From positions 1-58,884 of the forward strand of contig JAFXVU010000098.1 of assembly GCA_017534705.1 (NCBI GenBank): DNA of 58,884 bases. Direction: 5' to 3'. Under the pieces are notes generated by a model, which saw only the letters and a program-made list of their open reading frames with translations, was not told where the DNA came from and did no database searches. The stretch is from Bacteroidaceae bacterium (lineage in GTDB: Bacteria; Bacteroidota; Bacteroidia; Bacteroidales; Bacteroidaceae). Both the position numbers and the translations under genes were made by a program. Of the stretch, positions 1 to 8,461 are shown piece by piece (position 1 is the stretch's first letter; each line of letters starts with the position of its first letter).

Positions 1-2354
1 CTGATGCGTACTACACGTTCGAAAACAAGCACGGGCTGACGTTCAAGACCGAAGAGTATTGCGCTGCGAACTGGAATGAAAGTACAAGCACGTTCACGTG
101 GGGCTCTGGTGGATGGAACAGCGCATGGGTGTTTATGACTGCTGTCGGCATCAGCGGCGACCTCAGTTCATGGTCGAAACTGCACCTCCATGTCAGCGAC
201 TGGAACAACGCGAATGCCCAACAACTGAGAATTGTCTTCAAAGAGAACGACGGGTCAAATCCACCCAGCGGTCCGACAAAGGAATTCATCGTCTCCCCCG
301 ATGCCTCGGGCAATATCGACCTCTCGCTGGTGGGCGTGGACTGGGGCGACTGCGACATCACCAACATCGTTGACCTGACCATCTACGGCTGCGCCCGCGA
401 CAACACTTCCATGGATGCCTCCGTGAAGGTGACTGATGCGTACTACGTTGAAGATACTGCGTCTTCACTCAGTCCCGTCAACCAGTTGGTGAACATCAAC
501 GTCAACGGCACTACACGCACATACAGACTCTACATACCCAATGACTGCAACACTGGCGCTCCTTTGGTCATCGCCATGCACGGCGCCTACGGCAGCAGCG
601 AAGACCCCACTCCACCGGGTTTCAATGCCATCGCCGACACGGAGAAGTTCATTGTCGCCTATCCGCAAGGTTTGACCCAGTACATGCCCGGTATAGGAGG
701 CTATGCCGCTGGATGGGATGCCACAGGTGAGAACAATGACGACGTCGCTTTCATCAAGGCCATTGTCAATGAATTGGCACAAAACTACGAAATAGACCTC
801 AACCGCGTCTATTGCTGCGGATTCTCCAACGGCGGAATGAACGCCTATGCCCTGGCCAACGCAGCCAGCGACGTGTTCGCCGCCTTCGCCAGCATCAGCG
901 GTTACCCACTCAACGAGTTCCATCTGCGCCATGTAGGTGACCGTCCGCTGCCCTTCCTGCACATCCACGGCAAGAACGACGGCACAGTGGTTTACTCGCT
1001 GATATCCCCCATCGTCGATGATATGGTGGCCCGAATGGGCGCCAACCCTGTACCCGTGAAGACCACAGTCAACGGTAGATACACCAAGAGTGTCTATGAG
1101 GCCACAGACGGCAGTTTCCCCTACATCTTCTACGAAGTTGACGGTATGGGACACGACGCCTTCACCACCAACACTGAGGACGGCAACTCCTCGCTCACTA
1201 TGTGGAAGTTTTTCAAGAATCACACGCTTGACAATCCCTGCGACACTAAGTTGAAGTGGATGCCGCGTATCGAGACTTCTGGTTTCAACCCATCAGCCCA
1301 TGGTTGGACAGTAAACTCAGGCACTACATTGCTCGCCTTTGGTGAAGGCACAAAAACTGATGCCAACAAGAATATCTATCACTCGCTGCAACTCACCACA
1401 GGCCAATACATGCTCTCTTTCCGTGCCGAAGGTGCGGCAGGCAAGACCGTCGGTGTGAAACTGCAACGTTACCAGACCAACGCCGTAGTGCTGGATGAAA
1501 CTGTAGAGGTGGGCAAGGATGTCACATTGCTCTTCAACATCGATAATGACGCTTTCGGAGAATACAAGATCACCTTTACACGCCAAAACACCACCGACAA
1601 CATTACCATCAGCAACATCGTGCTGAAATTGGTGGATGTAGTGCTGGACAACGATGCCGACAACACTACCGCCATCGACAACCATAACGGAGATACAGGC
1701 AATGTGGCCATCAACGGACGTACTCTCTACAAGGACAATGCATGGAACACGCTTTGCCTGCCTTTCAATGTCACCGTCAGCGGTTCCGTACTCGACGGTG
1801 CCACGGTGAAGACGCTCGAAAGCACAGAATTCTCCGACGGCACACTGACCCTGAACTTCTCGGAAAGCAACCTCGGCGAGATGGAGGCTGGCGTACCCTA
1901 CCTCATCAAGTGGGATAGCGGTTACGATATCGTCAACCCTGTGTTCATGGATGTCACCATCAACAGCACCACCTCGACAGCTGAAACCGACTACGTCAAA
2001 TTCGAAGGCAGTTATGCACCTATCGTTTATGAGTCAGCCGACAACACCGTGCTATATCTCAGCAACGACAACACGCTTTACTACCCCGACGGAGCGTTGA
2101 CCATCGGTGCCTTCCGCGCACGTTTCTCCTTGCTCAACGACCTCACGGCCGGTGACATCGAGACGAACGCCGACATCCGCTCCTTCGTGCTCAACTTCGG
2201 CGGCGAATCAACTGGCATCAGACATATTATCGTCTCATCAGACCAGTCAGACTCGAGAGACAACTGGTACACCATCGACGGTCGCCGACTCAACGGCATG
2301 CCCACGCAGCGAGGCATCTACATCAGGAACGGACGCAAGGTCGTGATGAAGTGA
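1..2354 (+). CDS. Secreted alpha/beta-hydrolase esterase (PHB-depolymerase/feruloyl-esterase type), 5' truncated
   Basis: The frame is open from the window edge, so the N-terminus and signal peptide are missing; the first internal ATG (129) is not the real start. Order: a beta-sandwich-like domain (about 50-460), an esterase domain, a conserved C-terminal module beginning near 1725 ('WNTLCLPF'), and a sorting tail 'GIYIRNGRKVVMK'. The esterase has nucleophile motif GFSNGG (Ser codon 825-827), Asp in HGKNDG (978-980) and His in GMGHDAF (1152-1154), a complete triad. This fits the secreted LpqC/PHB-depolymerase-like family, which in gut Bacteroidetes often removes feruloyl or acetyl groups from plant xylan. 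The substrate is inferred. The peptide DAYY before the beta-sandwich recurs after it, so a second copy of that domain probably lies upstream. A strong terminator follows. Confidence 0.85.
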   Translation, partial: DAYYTFENKHGLTFKTEEYCAANWNESTSTFTWGSGGWNSAWVFMTAVGISGDLSSWSKLHLHVSDWNNANAQQLRIVFKENDGSNPPSGPTKEFIVSPDASGNIDLSLVGVDWGDCDITNIVDLTIYGCARDNTSMDASVKVTDAYYVEDTASSLSPVNQLVNINVNGTTRTYRLYIPNDCNTGAPLVIAMHGAYGSSEDPTPPGFNAIADTEKFIVAYPQGLTQYMPGIGGYAAGWDATGENNDDVAFIKAIVNELAQNYEIDLNRVYCCGFSNGGMNAYALANAASDVFAAFASISGYPLNEFHLRHVGDRPLPFLHIHGKNDGTVVYSLISPIVDDMVARMGANPVPVKTTVNGRYTKSVYEATDGSFPYIFYEVDGMGHDAFTTNTEDGNSSLTMWKFFKNHTLDNPCDTKLKWMPRIETSGFNPSAHGWTVNSGTTLLAFGEGTKTDANKNIYHSLQLTTGQYMLSFRAEGAAGKTVGVKLQRYQTNAVVLDETVEVGKDVTLLFNIDNDAFGEYKITFTRQNTTDNITISNIVLKLVDVVLDNDADNTTAIDNHNGDTGNVAINGRTLYKDNAWNTLCLPFNVTVSGSVLDGATVKTLESTEFSDGTLTLNFSESNLGEMEAGVPYLIKWDSGYDIVNPVFMDVTINSTTSTAETDYVKFEGSYAPIVYESADNTVLYLSNDNTLYYPDGALTIGAFRARFSLLNDLTAGDIETNADIRSFVLNFGGESTGIRHIIVSSDQSDSRDNWYTIDGRRLNGMPTQRGIYIRNGRKVVMK

Positions 2355-2374
2355 AAGGAAAACCCAAGACATTG

Positions 2375-2410
2375 AAAGGGTCACCCGTCTTCCATGATGG
2401 GTGACCCTTT
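2375..2410 (+). terminator. Rho-independent-type terminator after the esterase gene
   Basis: A perfect 12-bp stem (2375-2386 with 2399-2410) around a 12-nt loop ends in a T-rich 3' arm, 21 bases after the esterase stop. The opposite arm is A-rich, so it could also stop transcription of the convergent CotH gene. Confidence 0.85.
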
Positions 2411-2434
2411 TAATGTGAACATCTCTTTTTTATT

Positions 2435-4606
2435 TCAATAGATGACAATCTTTCTGCAAGAATGGATATAGACTCCCTTCTGGGTGGGCTTGACAGTGAG
2501 TTTTCGTCCATCAATGGAATACCACGCATCATCTGAATGGTCAATGTTCAATGGTGAATGGTCAATGCTCAATGGTGAATGGTCAATGGCTGAGGCCTCA
2601 CCGTCGAAGTTCAGGACAATGTTAACCCCCGCAGCAGGAATATCGCCAGCAGTGATGCCTTTAAGTTTGAAATAAGCGTGGCAGGCAGCGAGTGTCAAGT
2701 TGGATTCTGGGTAATAAAGCGTGTTGTCCGCGCCCAGGTAAAGCACACTCTTATCATCAGCCACAAGTTCAACAGGCGAGAAGCTTCCAACGAAGTCAAC
2801 GTAGTCTGTCTCAACTGGCGATAGATGTTCCGTAGTGATGGTTTTCACAAAAACAGGTTCCTCTATGTTGTCACCTTCATCCCACTTGACTAAGTATGGC
2901 CTACCTGCCTCCAACGAGGTAACTGACTTCTTTGTGAAGTTGAGTGTCAGTGTACCATTGCTGAAGTCTGAACTGACGAGTGATTTCACTGTCGCGCCTG
3001 CAAGTGGCGTTCCCTCTATACCGTTAAGGCGGAAAGGAAGACAAATGGTGTTCCATCCTCCATCTTTCCACAACGTGGTTCCTGTGAGCGTGACGTCCGT
3101 CAATAGGGACGGGTCGTACCAACGCTCATCCATCCAAGCCAAACGCTCCTTTGCGAATTTCTTCACGTTTCTGATTTGCGTTTTCCAATCCTCGAACCTG
3201 AATCCCCACGCTTTAGAGTCACGATATTGGGGACCCATTCGTCCGTCAGGACTGAGTACAGTTTGTAATGAATCGCAAATCGCATCGATACGAGCGTCGC
3301 TATATGCAGTCATGCGACGTTGGGTGTAACGGGCCTTGAGTTTGGTGACATATTCCTCGTCTTCCATGAGTTTCTGCCAGTAGAACGGAATGAGTTGCAT
3401 TTCATTTCCTGCAATCATCCGGTCATTATAGCTGTATCTCCAATCATTGAGATTGGGCTCGTAATGATTGGCATTTCCGTAAGCCAGATTGAAGTCCCAT
3501 AGCGCCAATTTCCATCTATCGCTGCCACCAGTGGAAAGGGCATGAGTATGACTATGTTTCCAAAGGGGAGTACTAAGGCGGTAAGCGTCAATGTTATTAG
3601 CCACTTCGGCAGCAATCTCGTAGTCCATCCATGATTCCACATCAATATAGTCTGCATACAAATCCATGTAATCATCTGATGCAAAGGCATCTTCCATGTC
3701 GTCAATGGCTTGGTGGAGTGCCTCGCGAGCTCCTGGAAGGTCGGCAAAGTCCTCCTCCTCAGGTTCCTTGTACTGATAGACGATGTACCTGTCCGTCACT
3801 TCTGTACCATCGGAATAAACAGGATGATACTTCGATGTGTAATGTGGTTCCACCTCATGTGTCATAATGTGTTCCGGACGGTCTATCTCCACACTGAAGT
3901 CGCCTGTCGTGTCATCGATTTCGTTGCCATCGTCATCCTCTCCAAAGTCCCAGAGGTCAAGTCGCTTACTGCCCTTTGTCGCACGTTCACAGAGAATGAA
4001 GATGCCATAATAGATGCCGTCCATGAACACCTCGCAGTATTTCATCTGAGGTGCGAAGACGTATCCACCACGTGCAAGCTGCATGGTCAGCACATCGCGA
4101 AGATAACTCTTGTCGTCCCATGGAGCGAGAAAACACCAGTCACTGTCCTTGCCCATTCCCAAGAGCGCGACCTTATCCTTCTTGCCATCTAAATCTTCAG
4201 TCTTCAGTAGCTTGACCGACATAGGTTTCTTGGTCTGTGTATTGTCGTAGCCAAAAGAAGTGGTACCACGCCACTTGATGGCTATAGGTCCGTCGAACTC
4301 AACCGTCTGGTCGGGGTGTAGTTTGAGGTTGGCGTAATTCGTGCCGTCAGCGTTGTTGATGACTTTCATGTGTCCCAAAGAACGCTCTGTACGACTCAGC
4401 GGACCTGTAGTGGTAATCCATACGAGGGGAAGATTCGTTGGGTTCAACTTCACCGTGGGGTCAATCGGTGGATAGTTGCTCGACGCCAAATCGGATTGCG
4501 AATCAGATTGAGCGAAAGCCGCACTCGTCATCAATGAACCAATCAATGATAAGGCAGCAATAAGAGTTAAATGTGTTCTCATCATTTGTTTGTGTATATT
4601 TTTCAT
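2435..4606 (-). CDS. CotH kinase-family secreted protein with C-terminal sorting tail
   Basis: 723 residues. A signal peptide (about residues 1-32, ending 'SAAFAQ') precedes a CotH-type domain. Visible landmarks are 'KWRGTTSFGY' (about 102), 'CEVFMDGIYYGIFILCER' (about 190-205) and 'WKLALWDFNLAYGN' (about 365), the last being the acidic W-DF-N-AYG motif of CotH proteins. CotH proteins are atypical protein kinases of spore coats and also occur as secreted proteins in many bacteria; here the target is unknown. The C-terminus (about 507-670) is the 'WNTICLPF' module shared with the esterase and the 510-aa protein, followed by a sorting tail 'GVYIHSCRKIVIY'. The linker before the tail is a 7-residue repeat encoded by a 21-nt tandem repeat at 2535-2590. 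Surface display via a type IX-like system is inferred. Confidence 0.85.
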   Translation of the reverse strand: MKNIHKQMMRTHLTLIAALSLIGSLMTSAAFAQSDSQSDLASSNYPPIDPTVKLNPTNLPLVWITTTGPLSRTERSLGHMKVINNADGTNYANLKLHPDQTVEFDGPIAIKWRGTTSFGYDNTQTKKPMSVKLLKTEDLDGKKDKVALLGMGKDSDWCFLAPWDDKSYLRDVLTMQLARGGYVFAPQMKYCEVFMDGIYYGIFILCERATKGSKRLDLWDFGEDDDGNEIDDTTGDFSVEIDRPEHIMTHEVEPHYTSKYHPVYSDGTEVTDRYIVYQYKEPEEEDFADLPGAREALHQAIDDMEDAFASDDYMDLYADYIDVESWMDYEIAAEVANNIDAYRLSTPLWKHSHTHALSTGGSDRWKLALWDFNLAYGNANHYEPNLNDWRYSYNDRMIAGNEMQLIPFYWQKLMEDEEYVTKLKARYTQRRMTAYSDARIDAICDSLQTVLSPDGRMGPQYRDSKAWGFRFEDWKTQIRNVKKFAKERLAWMDERWYDPSLLTDVTLTGTTLWKDGGWNTICLPFRLNGIEGTPLAGATVKSLVSSDFSNGTLTLNFTKKSVTSLEAGRPYLVKWDEGDNIEEPVFVKTITTEHLSPVETDYVDFVGSFSPVELVADDKSVLYLGADNTLYYPESNLTLAACHAYFKLKGITAGDIPAAGVNIVLNFDGEASAIDHSPLSIDHSPLNIDHSDDAWYSIDGRKLTVKPTQKGVYIHSCRKIVIY
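2535..2590. repeat. 21-nt tandem repeat (three 7-mers) inside the CotH coding sequence
   Basis: The plus strand reads 2.7 copies of a 21-nt unit made of three related 7-mers (gaatggt, caatgtt/caatgct, caatggt). It encodes repeated 'IDHSPL' between the conserved C-terminal module and the sorting tail. The same 7-mers form the intergenic array at 26266-26377. Confidence 0.9.
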
Positions 4607-4656
4607 AGAACAACTATTGGATTTTAATCAATATTAAAGAACTAATCTTTATTCTG

Positions 4657-4664
4657 CAAAAATA
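4657..4664 (-). promoter_or_regulatory. -7 promoter element for the CotH gene
   Basis: On the minus strand this reads TATTTTTG, matching the Bacteroidetes TAnnTTTG -7 element, about 50 bases upstream of the CotH start codon. Confidence 0.55.
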
Positions 4665-4805
4665 TAAAAATATTCTAAAGAGCATCAACATATCGTAAAA
4701 ATTTTTTCTATAAATGATAAAAACGCCATTGAATGAAAAAACACCATTGAAAAAGAAATCATCTAAAAAAACCGCAATGGGGATTAGATTCTCAGTATTT
4801 ATGTT

Positions 4806-4813
4806 TATTTTTG
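4806..4813 (+). promoter_or_regulatory. -7 promoter element for the 205-aa lipoprotein gene
   Basis: TATTTTTG followed by C matches the Bacteroidetes TAnnTTTG element. It lies 41 bases before the ATG at 4855 in an AT-rich divergent intergenic region. Confidence 0.55.
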
Positions 4814-4854
4814 CAATGTTGTAAAACTAAAAGTATTTTCAATCCTATAGAATT

Positions 4855-5472
4855 ATGAAGAATTTAATCAACTCAAACATTATCATTGTCCTCGCCATGG
4901 CATTCATGGCCACCAGCTGCGGACAGAAAAAAGAACAAAGCACCAATCAAGTCGATAGCCTCATGTCCGCTGGCGAAGATTTCGACATCGGCAAGTATGT
5001 GGAACAGATGGAAGACAATCCAGAACTCCGCTATGGCATTGGCGAGTACCAATTGAAAGAGTACGCATTGGCAGACATTGATGGCGACAACAAAAACGAA
5101 GTATGGGTACGCGACACAACAATGAACTACGAAGCCATATACGCCGTTGAAGGCGATTCTGTCCAGTTGATAGCCTACGCCGACGGTGCCACTGAACTGA
5201 CATTCTACAAGAATGCCGTGGCATATAATGCCTATTACTCACCTGGACGGTCGTGTCAGGGCGCGCAAATGCTGAAGGACAGCAAACTGACGGAGTACTA
5301 TTTTTCTGAAGTTCACTGGAATATCTTCAGCGAAGAACAGGAAGTGACCGATGAAATGTACGACATCAACGGAAAGAGCGCCACCTCGGAAGAATGCGAA
5401 AAGTTCGTCGAGAAATTGGGTGAGCCCGTTGAAGAGCCTGAATTGAAATGGCAGCCCATCACATTTGGATAA
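4855..5472 (+). CDS. Hypothetical lipoprotein, 205 aa
   Basis: The N-terminus has a basic-hydrophobic signal sequence and a lipobox 'MATSC' with Cys near residue 22, so the product is probably a lipidated envelope protein. The mature part is acidic. Residues about 60-80 read 'YALADIDGDNKNEVWV', resembling the D-x-D-G-D-x-x-x-E calcium-binding-like loops of FG-GAP/VCBS repeats and suggesting part of a beta-propeller-like fold. No catalytic motif was recognised. It has its own candidate promoter and stands alone between the divergent CotH gene and a Sel1 protein. Function unknown. Confidence 0.75.
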   Translation: MKNLINSNIIIVLAMAFMATSCGQKKEQSTNQVDSLMSAGEDFDIGKYVEQMEDNPELRYGIGEYQLKEYALADIDGDNKNEVWVRDTTMNYEAIYAVEGDSVQLIAYADGATELTFYKNAVAYNAYYSPGRSCQGAQMLKDSKLTEYYFSEVHWNIFSEEQEVTDEMYDINGKSATSEECEKFVEKLGEPVEEPELKWQPITFG

Positions 5473-5521
5473 ACAAGTCGTAATCCCAACACCCCTACGT
5501 GATTTCACCACCCCACCCCTA

Positions 5522-5543
5522 CCCCTCCCCATAAAGGGAGGGG
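5522..5543. repeat. G/C-rich hairpin element
   Basis: A perfect 8-bp inverted repeat (cccctccc / gggagggg) with a 6-nt loop, embedded in a C-rich tract. There is no T-run after it, so it is a poor intrinsic terminator. It looks like a dispersed intergenic repeat element; that part is inference. Confidence 0.6.
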
Positions 5544-5595
5544 AGCAACGTTCATGAAAAAGACGTTCTGATTTGGGAATGGGGCTTTTTTTGTG

Positions 5596-5603
5596 TAATT
5601 TTG
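5596..5603 (+). promoter_or_regulatory. Promoter of the Sel1-repeat gene
   Basis: TAATTTTG matches the Bacteroidetes -7 element, with a TTTG about 20 bases upstream (5572-5575) as the -33 element. The TTG inside the box begins a longer reading frame, but that codon lies upstream of the expected transcription start. Confidence 0.65.
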
Positions 5604-5651
5604 CAGCGTAAATGGCACACTATCGCAGTGTGTCGTCATAATTCGTACGAC

Positions 5652-6368
5652 ATGATGAAACAAACTCAATTCAAACTGCCAGTCCTGCTGACATTCTTTT
5701 TCTTGATAACAGCAGTGTCGGCACAGAACAACAAGAACAGTGTCTATCAGTTCATGCAGCCATCGTCCGACGAGGGTCTGGAAGCACTGATAGAGATAGC
5801 CCGCAGCGGCAATGCCCACGCCCAGTACAAACTGGCATGCATCTATCAGAACAGAGGTCTGGAACCTGAGAACATGAAAAAATGCATAGAGTGGTTCACG
5901 AAGTCGGCAGAGCAGAACTTCGACTCAGCCCAGTATAAGTTAGGCCTGTGTTATTACGACGGCAAAGGAGTGGAACAGGACTTCTCGACCGCCTTGTCGT
6001 GGTTTCGCAAGGCAGCAGGACAAGGCCATCAGTCGGCCATGTATTATGTGGGACGTTGCTATGCCCGTGGCGAGGGAGTGGAAAGTGACACCGTTGAGGC
6101 TAAAAGATGGATTGACCAAGCCGTTTCCATCGATGAAGAGCTTACTCCGCAACAGAAACAGATGAACGCCAATGCCGTGGCCATCGTCAGAAAAGAAGCG
6201 GAGAAAGGCGACCCTTACGCCCAGTATTTCCTCGGACTCATCTACGAAGAAGGCAAATATCTGGAACGCGACACAGAAAAAGCCAAAGAATGGTTCGCCA
6301 AAGCCGCAGCACAAGGCCACAAAAAAGCCCAAGAGCACTACGACGCCCTCAACAAATCAAAAGAATAA
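5652..6368 (+). CDS. Sel1-repeat (tetratricopeptide-like) secreted protein
   Basis: 238 residues from ATG 5652. This start is chosen because it gives a clean signal peptide ending 'AVSAQ' and lies downstream of the promoter; the TTG at 5601 is inside the -7 box. At least four Sel1-like repeats are visible with the A-x-x-x-L-G-x-x-Y pattern ('AQYKLGLCYYDGKGV', 'AMYYVGRCYARGEGV', 'AQYFLGLIYEEGKYL'). Sel1 repeats form alpha-solenoids that bind other proteins, so an envelope scaffold or adaptor role is likely. No enzymatic domain is visible. mltG follows in the same direction after about 75 bases. Confidence 0.85.
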   Translation: MMKQTQFKLPVLLTFFFLITAVSAQNNKNSVYQFMQPSSDEGLEALIEIARSGNAHAQYKLACIYQNRGLEPENMKKCIEWFTKSAEQNFDSAQYKLGLCYYDGKGVEQDFSTALSWFRKAAGQGHQSAMYYVGRCYARGEGVESDTVEAKRWIDQAVSIDEELTPQQKQMNANAVAIVRKEAEKGDPYAQYFLGLIYEEGKYLERDTEKAKEWFAKAAAQGHKKAQEHYDALNKSKE

Positions 6369-6391
6369 TCAACTTTTTTTCTCGTAATAAC

Positions 6392-6413
6392 GATTAATCG
6401 ATTAAACGATTAA
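6392..6413. repeat. 8-nt tandem repeat (cgatta core, three copies)
   Basis: The hexamer cgatta recurs at 6392, 6400 and 6408 with an exact 8-nt spacing, between the Sel1 gene and mltG. It is one of the short tandem arrays scattered through the intergenic DNA of this window. Confidence 0.7.
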
Positions 6414-6443
6414 ACGAAAAAATCAGCGAAAAGCCCTTTCCAA

Positions 6444-7451
6444 ATGAAAAAAGCACTACTGATACTCCTGGCAGTCGCAATATGCGCTGTTGGCTATCTC
6501 GCCTACTGCATGAGCGGTTGCGTGATGCGGCATGAATCGACCGCCTATCTCTATCTCGACCGCGACGACGACATCGACTCACTGAAGTCGAAACTCTTTG
6601 CCCTGACCAATCCCAAAACGACCCTCGGCTTCGACGTCAGTGCCAAACTGCTGCGAATGGAGGGCAACTACAAAGGCCGTTACGCTGTAGACCCCGACGC
6701 ATCGATGTTGTCGGTGCTTCGCTTGGTGCGCAACCATACACAGTCGCCCCTCAATGTCGTGGTGCCAAGTGTCAGAACCATGGGCGACCTTGCAGGACGC
6801 TTAGCCAAGCAACTAATGATTGACTCCACCGAGGTGGTGCAGTTACTGACAAGTGATAGTGTGATGACAAGTCTTGGCTACGACCAGCAGACATTTCCCG
6901 GCATGATTATCCCCAACACCTACGAGATGTATTGGGACGTAAGCGCAGACAATCTGTTGAAGCGCTTGAAGAAGGAGAACGAAAACTTCTGGAACAAAGA
7001 ACGACAGGCAAAAGCCAAAGCTATGGGTCTTGATGCCAATCAGGTGGCCACACTGGCCAGCATTGTAGACTCGGAGTCGGCCTACAATCCCGAGAAGCCA
7101 CGCATAGCGGGTCTTTATCTCAACCGCATGAAGAAAGGGATGCTGCTTCAGAGCGACCCCACTGTCATCTTTGCCTTGGGTGACTTCACCATACGACGTG
7201 TGCTCAACCGTCACCTTGAGGTCGATTCGCCCTATAATACTTATAAATACAAAGGTCTTCCTCCCGGTCCTATCCGCATCCCATCGATAGCAGGGCTCGA
7301 TGCTGTCCTCAACCACGAGAACAACAACTATCTATACATGTGCGCCAAGGAAGACTTCTCGGGAAGCCACAACTTCGCCGTGACCTACGCCGAGCATCAG
7401 GCCAACGCTCGCCGCTACGTCAAAGCCCTCAATGAAAGAGGCATCAAGTGA
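6444..7451 (+). CDS. mltG: Endolytic murein transglycosylase MltG (YceG family)
   Basis: 335 residues. One N-terminal membrane helix (about 4-20) anchors a YceG/MltG domain, which cleaves nascent peptidoglycan at the outer face of the inner membrane and is thought to end glycan strands. Family landmarks are 'PGMIIPNTYEMYW' (about 152-164), 'LASIVDSES' (about 204-212), 'IAGLYLNRMKKGMLLQSDPTVIFAL' and 'SPYNTYKYKGLPPGPI'. In E. coli the motif is 'ASIVEKE', with glutamates flanking a lysine; here the first position is Asp209 and the second Glu211 is kept. Which one is catalytic here cannot be settled by eye. Length is normal for the family. Confidence 0.93.
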   Translation: MKKALLILLAVAICAVGYLAYCMSGCVMRHESTAYLYLDRDDDIDSLKSKLFALTNPKTTLGFDVSAKLLRMEGNYKGRYAVDPDASMLSVLRLVRNHTQSPLNVVVPSVRTMGDLAGRLAKQLMIDSTEVVQLLTSDSVMTSLGYDQQTFPGMIIPNTYEMYWDVSADNLLKRLKKENENFWNKERQAKAKAMGLDANQVATLASIVDSESAYNPEKPRIAGLYLNRMKKGMLLQSDPTVIFALGDFTIRRVLNRHLEVDSPYNTYKYKGLPPGPIRIPSIAGLDAVLNHENNNYLYMCAKEDFSGSHNFAVTYAEHQANARRYVKALNERGIK

Positions 7452-7496
7452 TATGTGAAAAAACGGGGATGAAAAGACGCTCACCCCAAAGAAACC

Positions 7497-8348
7497 TTAG
7501 GAAACGGCTTTGACGAGATAATACCTCACCAAACCCTCAATGGGCGACCTCAGCACCTTACCCATCTCGTAGCCGTGACGTTGCAGTGCCTCCTCAATCT
7601 CCTCACGGAAGTACAATGCGACTGACCCGACAAAACTCACGCTGTCGCCTCTACTCAGTTGGCTGTATCTCACCACGTTCCTACGGACAAACTCACTGAA
7701 GCAATCCACCAGGAAAGCCTTCATCTGGGGATGCTCCCTATGGGCTGAGCAGAAAGTGGTCAACGAAGCGAGAAAACGGTTGGGCAAGGGCTGCCGGTAG
7801 ACTTTCTCCACCACAGACACCGCAGTCAAACCCGTTTCCTTAACAAAAAGGTCGTAGAGCTCAGCAGAGAACTGACGCTTGAACATATCCCCCACGAGCC
7901 GTTTGCCGATATAGGCCCCACTGCCCTCATCACCGAGGATATAACCCAGAGGCGGCACATTGTCGGTAATCTTCTCCCCGTCATAGTAGCAGGAGTTGGC
8001 TCCTGTACCCAAAATGCACACCACTCCTGGTTGGTCGCCACACAAAGCCTTGGCCGCGCCGAGCATATCACTACCTACAGTGATGTCGCACTCGCCGGCA
8101 ATTGATTTCAGGAGGCAGTTTGCCATGACAGGGATTTTCTCCGCAGTGCATCCTGCACCAAAGAACCACACCTTTTCCACTTTCCTGTCGCCGACAATGG
8201 GAAGAAGGTCGGTTTGCAATATGCCGATAATCTCATCCTCACTGAGATGAAAGGGATTGATGCCCTGACCTTCCGCAAATTCAATGGTGGCACCGTCAAT
8301 CAGTGCCCAGGCAGTCTTGGTGCTGCCACTGTCTGCAATGATTCTCAT
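7497..8348 (-). CDS. BadF/BadG/BcrA/BcrD-type ATPase, N-acetylglucosamine kinase-like
   Basis: 283 residues of the ASKHA fold. The N-terminal phosphate-1 loop is 'DSGSTKTAWAL' (about 5-16); the middle has 'LGTGANS' (about 115) and 'GYILGDEGSGAYIGKR' (about 137-152), the signature of GlcNAc/MurNAc kinases of this family. It probably phosphorylates an amino sugar in the cytoplasm, which fits peptidoglycan recycling; mltG lies convergently next to it. Substrate specificity is inferred. A minus-strand TAAATTCG about 30 bases upstream (7/8 match) may be its -7 element. Confidence 0.85.
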   Translation of the reverse strand: MRIIADSGSTKTAWALIDGATIEFAEGQGINPFHLSEDEIIGILQTDLLPIVGDRKVEKVWFFGAGCTAEKIPVMANCLLKSIAGECDITVGSDMLGAAKALCGDQPGVVCILGTGANSCYYDGEKITDNVPPLGYILGDEGSGAYIGKRLVGDMFKRQFSAELYDLFVKETGLTAVSVVEKVYRQPLPNRFLASLTTFCSAHREHPQMKAFLVDCFSEFVRRNVVRYSQLSRGDSVSFVGSVALYFREEIEEALQRHGYEMGKVLRSPIEGLVRYYLVKAVS

Positions 8349-8423
8349 CGTTTAAATTGTTGAATTCTTATGCGAATTTAGCAAAAGATTTTTAATCATA
8401 CTCAATAATCGGAGATAAAGAAT

Positions 8424-8431
8424 TAATTTTG
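8424..8431 (+). promoter_or_regulatory. -7 promoter element for the MscS-type channel gene
   Basis: TAATTTTG followed by C, a full TAnnTTTG match, 30 bases before ATG 8462. The TTG at 8429 inside this box begins a longer frame but cannot be the start if this promoter is used. Confidence 0.6.
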
Positions 8432-8461
8432 CACAGTAAATCATTTAAAAACACGATAATC

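Noticed and set aside
465..1223. Minus-strand frame opposite the esterase domain
   Set aside because: Antisense shadow of a gene with an intact catalytic triad.
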